From assembly GCF_039524395.1 (NCBI RefSeq), contig NZ_BAAAGO010000012.1: 64,000 bases of DNA; one strand, 5' to 3'. Below are positions 58,507 to 64,000 of this stretch, one piece after another. Position numbers and translations under genes: made by a program. The number at the start of each line of letters is the position of its first letter. Position 1 is the first letter of the stretch. The DNA is from Micropruina glycogenica. Lineage in GTDB: Bacteria; Actinomycetota; Actinomycetes; Propionibacteriales; Propionibacteriaceae. Below the pieces are notes generated by a model that saw only the letters and a list, made by a program, of their open reading frames with translations, made no database searches and had not been told where the DNA came from.

Positions 58507-59793
58507 TCACAGCAGGTCGTGCAGCATGACCACCTGTTCGCGGCCCGGGCCGACGCCGATGCCAGAGATACGGGCGCCACTCAGCTCTTCGAGCCGACGC
58601 ACGTACGCCTGGCAGGTCTTCGGCAGGTCGGCAAAGGTGCGGGCACCTGAGATGTCTTCGCTCCAGCCGTCCTGCAACTCGTAGACCGGCACGGCTCGGG
58701 CGAAGTCGGTCTGGGTCATCGGCAGCCGGTCGTGCCGCTCGCCGTCCACGTCGTAGGCCACGCAGACCGGGATCTTGGGCCACCCCGACAGAATGTCGAG
58801 CTTGGTCAGAAAGATGTCGGTGAACGCGTTGGTGCTGGCCGCGGCGTCGACCACCAGGGCGTCGTACCAGCCACAGCGGCGCTTGCGCCCCGTGGTGGTG
58901 CCGAACTCGGCCCCGTCGGCGCGAATCTTGTCGCCGTCGGCGTCCAACAGCTCGGTGGGGAAGGGGCCCTCGCCCACTCGCGTGGTGTAGGCCTTGGCGA
59001 TGCCGATCACCCGGTCGATGCGGGTGGGTCCCACGCCTGCGCCGGTGCACGCGCCCGCCGCGATCGGGTTGGACGACGTCACGTAGGGGTAGGTGCCGTG
59101 GTCGACGTCGAGGTGATGCGCCTGGGCGCCCTCGAACAGCACCACCTTGTCGGCGTCCAGGGCGTCGATGAGCACCCGAGAGATGTCGGTGACCATCGGC
59201 CGCAGCCGATCGACGTGGCCGAGCAGCCGCTCGGTGATCTGGTCGGGGTCGATGGCGCGCTGGTTGTAGACCTTCACCAGCAGGTGGTTCTTCTGCCACA
59301 GGGCGGCCTCGACCTTTTCGCGCAGCAGTTGCTCGTCGAACAGGTCTTGCACCCGAATGCCGAGCCGATTCACCTTGTCTGAGTAGGCCGGGCCGACGCC
59401 GCGCCCGGTGGTGCCGATCTTGCGCTTGCCCAGAAACCGCTCCGACACCTTGTCGATGGTCTGGTGGTAGGGCGTGATCAGGTGGGCGTTGGCCGAAACC
59501 AGCAGGTTCTTCGCGGCATCGACGCCGCGGGCGGCCAGGCCGTCGATCTCGTCGAACAGCACGTCGAGGTCGATCACCACGCCGTTGCCGATCACCGGCA
59601 CGCTGTTGGGGTTGAGAATGCCGGACGGCAGCAGGTGCAGCGCGTAGCGTTCCCCACCCACCACGAGGGTGTGGCCCGCGTTGTTGCCGCCTGAATAGCG
59701 AACCGTGTAGTCGACCCGGTCGCCCAGTTGATCGGTGGCCTTGCCCTTGCCCTCGTCGCCCCATTGCGCTCCGACGACCACGATGCCCGGCAT
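58507..59793 (-). CDS. purA: Adenylosuccinate synthetase
   Basis: The 428-residue GTP-dependent enzyme turns IMP plus aspartate into adenylosuccinate. Motifs are VVVGAQWGDEGKGKATDQLG, RYSGGNNAGHTLVVGGE, GRGVGPAYSDKVNRLGI and TTTGRKRRCGWYD. CGGAGGAG is placed 5 bases before the ATG. It works with PurB, also in this window, to make AMP. Confidence 0.97.
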   Translation of the reverse strand: MPGIVVVGAQWGDEGKGKATDQLGDRVDYTVRYSGGNNAGHTLVVGGERYALHLLPSGILNPNSVPVIGNGVVIDLDVLFDEIDGLAARGVDAAKNLLVSANAHLITPYHQTIDKVSERFLGKRKIGTTGRGVGPAYSDKVNRLGIRVQDLFDEQLLREKVEAALWQKNHLLVKVYNQRAIDPDQITERLLGHVDRLRPMVTDISRVLIDALDADKVVLFEGAQAHHLDVDHGTYPYVTSSNPIAAGACTGAGVGPTRIDRVIGIAKAYTTRVGEGPFPTELLDADGDKIRADGAEFGTTTGRKRRCGWYDALVVDAAASTNAFTDIFLTKLDILSGWPKIPVCVAYDVDGERHDRLPMTQTDFARAVPVYELQDGWSEDISGARTFADLPKTCQAYVRRLEELSGARISGIGVGPGREQVVMLHDLL

Positions 59794-60186
59794 GTGTACT
59801 CCTCCGGCATGAGAACGGCCCGTCTCACGGGCCCTTACCTGGTGAGCCTATCGGAGTGGGTCGTCAGGCCCGGCACCGTTCCTCAGAGCGGCTAGAACGG
59901 TATACATGTGCGGGCATCCGTCCACAGCACCGGGCGGTGACCCGGGGACGGTTGTCGGTAATCGACCACGTGGACTGACCCGGGATTCCCGGTTATTGGC
60001 AACCACGGTTACCTGAAGGCCACAGGAATGCAGTTCGGCTGACCGGCGATCTCGAGATCGTCGTACGATCGCGGCGGCGCTGCAGACTTTCGGCCTGCAA
60101 CACGACATCGTGCAGCGAGGGTGACATCGTGCAGGCATCTCGAGATCGCTCAACCTCACAGAAACCCGCCCGCAACGTGCCTCGAA
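59794..60186. other. Long purA upstream region with palindromes
   Basis: No gene fits these 393 bases. A perfect 14-bp palindrome CGATCTCGAGATCG is at 60047-60060, a related ATCTCGAGAT at about 60139-60148, and GACATCGTGCAG is repeated at about 60103 and 60123. The purA promoter must be close to its start, so these sites are far upstream. Their meaning is unclear. Confidence 0.4.
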
Positions 60187-60615
60187 TCAGAGCGTGTTGC
60201 CCGACAGTTCCGCGTAACCGGTGGGCGACGAGTCCACCAAGAGCTGCACGCAGCGGTCGTATTCCGCCGTCTCACCGATCGCCCGGGCGGCCTGCGCCAA
60301 GGCCCACACCGCTCGTAGAAAGCCCTGGTTGGGCTCGTGTTCCCACGGCACCAGTCCGGCGCCGCGCCAGCCGTTGCGCCGCAGTGCGTCCAGGCCACGG
60401 TGGTAACCGGTGCGGGCGAACGCGTAGGCCTGCAGCACTCCTTCACGGGTGCCGTTCGCCAGTGCCAGCTCGGCCAGCACGGCCCAGGCCAAACTCGAGG
60501 CCGGAAACTCCGCAGCCACCTCGAACGGGTCGGAATCGGTCGGCGCGGTGGCGGCGACGTCGTCGGGCAACAGGGTGCGGTTGGCGTGCGGGTCGGCGAA
60601 GGGCAGGTGCGACAT
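60187..60615 (-). CDS. DUF3151 family protein
   Basis: The 142-residue product has the near-invariant core AYAFARTGYHRGLDALRRNG followed by WRGAGLVPWEHEPNQGFLRA, which defines DUF3151 in Actinobacteria. It is all helical and cytosolic. Function unknown; the gene is often near purA, as here. A 28-residue longer frame lies over the 163-bp repeat and was rejected. Confidence 0.9.
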   Translation of the reverse strand: MSHLPFADPHANRTLLPDDVAATAPTDSDPFEVAAEFPASSLAWAVLAELALANGTREGVLQAYAFARTGYHRGLDALRRNGWRGAGLVPWEHEPNQGFLRAVWALAQAARAIGETAEYDRCVQLLVDSSPTGYAELSGNTL

Positions 60616-60642
60616 GGCCCTCACCCTACCGAGAGCGTCGGG

Positions 60643-60805
60643 CGCCACTTTGTGGTTGATATGCCGGCGGATTTTGTGGCCGCAGCTCCACGCCGCCACT
60701 TTATGGTTGGAATAGGTACCCCCCGCGGGTATCTATTTCAACCATAAAGTGGCGGAGGCGTTGGGCCTCAGCGCAGCAGCGATTCTTTTCAACCAAAAAG
60801 TGGCG
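60643..60805. repeat. 163-bp nested palindromic element, copy 2
   Basis: Same length and plan as 21895-22057. The outer ends are CGCCACTTTGTGGTTGA and TCAACCAAAAAGTGGCG (imperfect complements). The inner hairpin is at 60694-60754 with CGCCACTTTATGGTTGGAAT and GGGTATCTATTTCAACCATA. The inner 61-base hairpins of both copies are nearly identical, while the outer arms have diverged. It lies between divergent DUF3151 and Acg genes. Confidence 0.8.
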
Positions 60806-60816
60806 ATACTGACCCC

Positions 60817-61752
60817 GTGACCTGGGTCGACGACGTACTGCGCACCGAGCCGCTGGCTCGCAGGGCGCCCAGCGTGCTGAACACCCAACCGGTGGTGCTG
60901 CGTCGCGGCGAGAACTTCGTCGAAGTCGACTGGGATCCTGCCCGCACACTGAGCGTGCTCGACCCCCGTCACGACCAACTCTGGCTCGCTCTGGGTGCCT
61001 TCGTGGAGGCCATGCTGATCGCCGGCGCCGCCGCCGGCCTGGGGGTGCGCGTCGAACCCGCCCTCGACGAAGCCCGGCACCGGTTCGCGCTGCTGCACTC
61101 CGGCCCGGTGGTACGCCCACCGTTCGACGCCGACGACCTGCGCAATCGGGTCACCGGGGTCGGACGGTTCGCCGAGCCCTCGCCCAGCATCGCCGAAGTC
61201 GAGCACCTCGCCGACCGGGCGGCACTTCCGGCGAACGCCCGGGTGATCGCCTGGGAACGCGCGACCGGCGATCCGCTGGTCGAGCGTGCCCACCGCTGGC
61301 TGTTCGCCACCCCCGAACCGCGCCGCGAACTGCGGGCCTGGGTGCGTCCGGGTGCAGACGACGGCATCGAACCCGTCGCCCTGGGCCTGCCGGCCTGGCG
61401 AGCCGCCCTTTTTCTGGCATCGCGCGGGGCCGTGGACGACGGCATCGCCGACCTGCTGGGCGGCCACCCGCGCGGGCTCGGCACGGTGGCGGCGCTGGTC
61501 GACACCGGCGGCTCCCCCGTGCCGTGGACGATGGGCGCCGCGCTGCTGAGACTGGGGCTGCACGGCATTCGGCACGGCCTGCGACTGCAGCCGCTGCCGC
61601 ACGTGACGGCCTGCCCCGACACCGCCGCCACCATGGCGCTGCTGCTCGAGGCAGCCGACGTCGCAGGCCGCGTGGTCACCGTCGTGCGCATCGGTACACC
61701 GCAGGTCGAACCGCCGCTCAGCCGTCGCCGGCCGACCCCGATCGTGGGCTGA
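60817..61752 (+). CDS. Acg-type nitroreductase-like FMN protein
   Basis: The 311-residue product opens with RRAPSVLNTQPVVLR, which resembles the APSVHNTQPW segment of Acg/Rv2032-like nitroreductase-fold proteins, and lacks the usual activity residues of classic nitroreductases. Acg proteins sequester FMN and are induced in dormancy in mycobacteria. The length is close to that family. The GTG at 60817 lies 12 bases after the 163-bp repeat, so its promoter may lie inside the repeat. Confidence 0.7.
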   Translation: MTWVDDVLRTEPLARRAPSVLNTQPVVLRRGENFVEVDWDPARTLSVLDPRHDQLWLALGAFVEAMLIAGAAAGLGVRVEPALDEARHRFALLHSGPVVRPPFDADDLRNRVTGVGRFAEPSPSIAEVEHLADRAALPANARVIAWERATGDPLVERAHRWLFATPEPRRELRAWVRPGADDGIEPVALGLPAWRAALFLASRGAVDDGIADLLGGHPRGLGTVAALVDTGGSPVPWTMGAALLRLGLHGIRHGLRLQPLPHVTACPDTAATMALLLEAADVAGRVVTVVRIGTPQVEPPLSRRRPTPIVG

Positions 61753-61818
61753 CGAGCCTCCCAGATGGTCTGCGACCTCGATGTGAAATTGCCTGCAACC
61801 ACGCTCTATGCTGCCGCC

Positions 61819-63693
61819 ATGGTCGATGACGACACCACGTTCCAACTGCGCATGGACCGCTACGGCCCTGAACTGCTGAGCGGTCTCGAAGGTGCCTACG
61901 GCGACCGCGCCGGCGAGCTGTTCGAGCGGCTGACCGAGGCTCTGCGCGGCGCGTTCGACGCCCGTCCGGCCGATCTGCGCGTGCTCGACGAGGCCCGCCT
62001 GCTCAGTCCCGACTGGCTGCAGCGCCCCGATCAGATCGGCTACGTCTGCTATGCCGACCGGTTCGCCCGCTCGCTGCCCAAGGTCTCCGACCACATCGAC
62101 CACCTGGAATCGCTCGGCGTCACCTACCTGCACCTGATGCCGCTGCTCGAGCCGCGGCCGGGTGACAGTGACGGCGGGTACGCGGTGGCCGACTACCGCG
62201 CGGTCGACCCGCGCCTGGGCACCATGGACGACCTGGTGGCGCTGGCCACTACCCTGCGCCGCCACCACATGTCGCTGGTGGTCGACCTGGTGCTCAACCA
62301 TGTGGCCAAAGAGCACGAGTGGGCGGCCCGCGCCCGCGCCGGTGAGCAGAAGTACCGTGACTATTTTCTGATCTACCCCGACCGCACCGAACCCGACGCC
62401 TACGAGCGCACCCTGCCAGAGATCTTTCCCGACTTCGCCCCCGGCAGCTTCACCTTCGACGACGAGCTCAACGGCTGGGTCTGGACGACCTTCAACTCGT
62501 TTCAGTGGGACCTCAACTGGGCCAACCCCGACGTCTTCGCCGAGTTCGTCGACATCATCTGCTTTCTGGCCAACAACGGCGTCGAGGTCATGCGACTCGA
62601 CGCCATCGCGTTCATCTGGAAGGTGCTCGGCACCGACTGCCAGAACGAACCGCCGGTGCACGAGATCACCCAGGCACTGCGGGCCGCACTGCGCATCGTC
62701 GCCCCAGCCTGTGCGCTCAAGGCAGAGGCGATCGTCGGGCCGCAAGACCTGATCGCCTACCTGGGCCAGGGCAAGCACTTCGGCAAGGTGAGTGATCTGG
62801 CCTACCACAACTCGGTGATGGTGCAACTCTGGGGGGCCCTGGCTTCACGGCACACCCGGCTGTTCGAGGTGGCCCTGTCGAACTTTCCGGCCAAGCCCGC
62901 CTCGGCCACCTGGGGCACCTACGTGCGTTGCCACGACGACATCGGCTGGGCGATCGGCGACGACGACGCCCGCGGCGCCTACCTCGAGGGGCATTCGCAC
63001 CGCGCGTTTCTCTCGGAGTTCTACGCCGGCCTCTACCCCGGCTCGTTCGCCAGGGGCCTGGTGTTTCAGTTCAACCCGATCAACAACGACCGCCGCATCA
63101 GCGGCACGCTGGCCAGCCTGGCCGGCGTCGAGGCCGCGCTGGCCGCCGGTGACGACGGTCAGCTCGCGGACGCCATCGCCCGGGTGAACCTGCTGCACAC
63201 GTTCGTGCTGGGCTTCGGTGGCGTGCCCCTGCTGTACATGGGCGACGAGATCGGCATGCTGAACGATCACTCGTACCTCGACGACCCCGACCATGCCGGC
63301 GACAACCGGTGGGTGCACCGTCCGAAGATGGACTGGGGCCTGGTCGCCGACGCCGAGGCCGACGCGTCCAGCCCCGCCGGGCGCGTGCTGTCGGGCCTCA
63401 AACACTCCATCGGCGTGCGCAAGCGGCTGCCGCACCTGCACGCCTCGGTTGAATCACGGGTGCTGCCGAGCCCCGATTCGCGGGTGCTGCTGCTCACCCG
63501 TGAGCACCCCGAGGGCATGCTGATCGAGGTGTACAACTTCAGCGAGGACGTCGTCGACCTGCCGGTGTACGCGCTGCGCGACCGGCTCGGGTCGACCGCG
63601 GTCGAGCACATCAGCGGCTATGACTATTCCCTCGAACCCGAGACGCTGCGGGTGCGGCCCTACCAGCCGCTGTGGCTGACCGCCAAGGGCTGA
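61819..63693 (+). CDS. GH13 amylosucrase-like glucosidase
   Basis: The 624-residue product matches amylosucrase (GH13 subfamily 4): LSPDWLQRPDQIGYVCYADR, YLHLMPLLEPRPGDSDGGYA, VMRLDAIAFIWK with nucleophile D261, ALKAEAIVGP with acid/base E303, and RCHDDIGWAIGDDD with D373. Amylosucrases make alpha-1,4-glucan from sucrose or hydrolyse it. No signal peptide is seen, so it is cytosolic. ATG 61819 is preferred to 61765, which lies 12 bases after the previous stop, because family N-termini start here. It is probably co-transcribed with the Acg gene. Confidence 0.85.
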   Translation: MVDDDTTFQLRMDRYGPELLSGLEGAYGDRAGELFERLTEALRGAFDARPADLRVLDEARLLSPDWLQRPDQIGYVCYADRFARSLPKVSDHIDHLESLGVTYLHLMPLLEPRPGDSDGGYAVADYRAVDPRLGTMDDLVALATTLRRHHMSLVVDLVLNHVAKEHEWAARARAGEQKYRDYFLIYPDRTEPDAYERTLPEIFPDFAPGSFTFDDELNGWVWTTFNSFQWDLNWANPDVFAEFVDIICFLANNGVEVMRLDAIAFIWKVLGTDCQNEPPVHEITQALRAALRIVAPACALKAEAIVGPQDLIAYLGQGKHFGKVSDLAYHNSVMVQLWGALASRHTRLFEVALSNFPAKPASATWGTYVRCHDDIGWAIGDDDARGAYLEGHSHRAFLSEFYAGLYPGSFARGLVFQFNPINNDRRISGTLASLAGVEAALAAGDDGQLADAIARVNLLHTFVLGFGGVPLLYMGDEIGMLNDHSYLDDPDHAGDNRWVHRPKMDWGLVADAEADASSPAGRVLSGLKHSIGVRKRLPHLHASVESRVLPSPDSRVLLLTREHPEGMLIEVYNFSEDVVDLPVYALRDRLGSTAVEHISGYDYSLEPETLRVRPYQPLWLTAKG

Positions 63694-64000
63694 CCGAGGC
63701 GGTACCGGAGCGCGAGACCGGGCCAAAGTTGACCTGACCAGCGGGAACGGTTCTGGATCACTGCAGACACCGAAGAGAGTGTTGATCTGGCCACCTCAGA
63801 CGGGGTGTCAGATCTCAACATCATCATCTTCGGAGCTCTGACCGCGCTCGCCGAGCACCGACACATGGGGGTTGAATGGCCATCACGGTCGTTCCCGGGG
63901 TCTCGACAAGCTGTGAGAGTTGGTGGTGGCTGGCCTGGGGCTAGCTGGCAGGGTGGTGGGACCGGTTGTTCGTGTGCGGGTCGTGACCCTTCGACAAGCT
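63694..64000. other. Noncoding stretch to the window end
   Basis: No gene is visible in these 307 bases. A GGTCTCGACAAGCT repeat unit occurs at 63899-63912 and the related CCTTCGACAAGCT at the very end. Confidence 0.4.

Overview
The window is high-GC DNA with actinobacterial gene families: DUF3073, DUF3151, a TIGR03085-type protein, a CGNR regulator, an Acg-type oxidoreductase, a Pls/PosA-type NRPS and a RIO1-type kinase. It fits a chromosome of the Propionibacteriales or a close relative. That assignment is an inference from family content; no rRNA is present.

Bases 1 to about 20,510 look like an integrated mobile island whose left end lies outside the window. The right end is a tRNA-Lys(UUU) gene (20433-20508) with a tyrosine integrase beside its 3' end (19154-20305). 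The island carries a very large iron-sulfur nuclease-like protein cut by the window edge, a PASTA-like lipoprotein, and a metallothionein-like mini-protein. It also holds two VapBC modules, a HipBA module with three phased operators, and a HEPN/MNT pair with a perfect 20-bp palindromic operator. A MobF (TrwC/TraA) relaxase-helicase, an excisionase, an IS110 element that may encode a bridge RNA, a metallophosphoesterase and several unknown genes complete it. This makes it a conjugative or mobilizable island loaded with toxin-antitoxin modules.

From 20.5 to 31.6 kb is chromosomal backbone. It has a truncated zinc metallopeptidase, a membrane-anchored protein that aligns by eye with the GroEL apical domain, a secreted SH3b peptidase and an EVE protein. 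tRNAs for Glu, Asp and Phe follow. A two-component system comes next, with three copies of the palindrome TGAGAG-N2-CTCTCA in front of the kinase gene and of two small exported-protein genes with similar signal peptides. Two phosphotransferase-fold genes lie around them.

From 31.6 to 60.6 kb, nine de novo purine genes lie on the minus strand in small groups: purM-purF, purL, purQ-purS, purC, purB, purD and purA. PurS, PurQ and a short PurL make the three-subunit FGAM synthase. Between them are a PYGQ-repeat membrane protein, a BadF-type kinase, a RIO1 kinase behind a 19-codon leader ORF, a Pls/PosA-type NRPS overlapping an M1 aminopeptidase gene, a lipase-like hydrolase, a DUF3048 lipoprotein, a methyltransferase and a CGNR/EamA divergent pair. 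The window ends with DUF3151, Acg and amylosucrase genes.

Intergenic DNA is rich in repeats. There are two copies of a 163-bp nested palindrome, a GAACCGTCCCC family that forms terminator-like palindromes and 23-bp tandem arrays, CCCGGC..GCCGGG palindromes and GGTCTCGACAAGCTCGACC repeats. Several loci (17.0, 20.8, 24.5, 27.9-28.1 and 54.3 kb, plus the tRNA-Phe D-arm) show single-base disruptions, which could be real decay or residual assembly indels.
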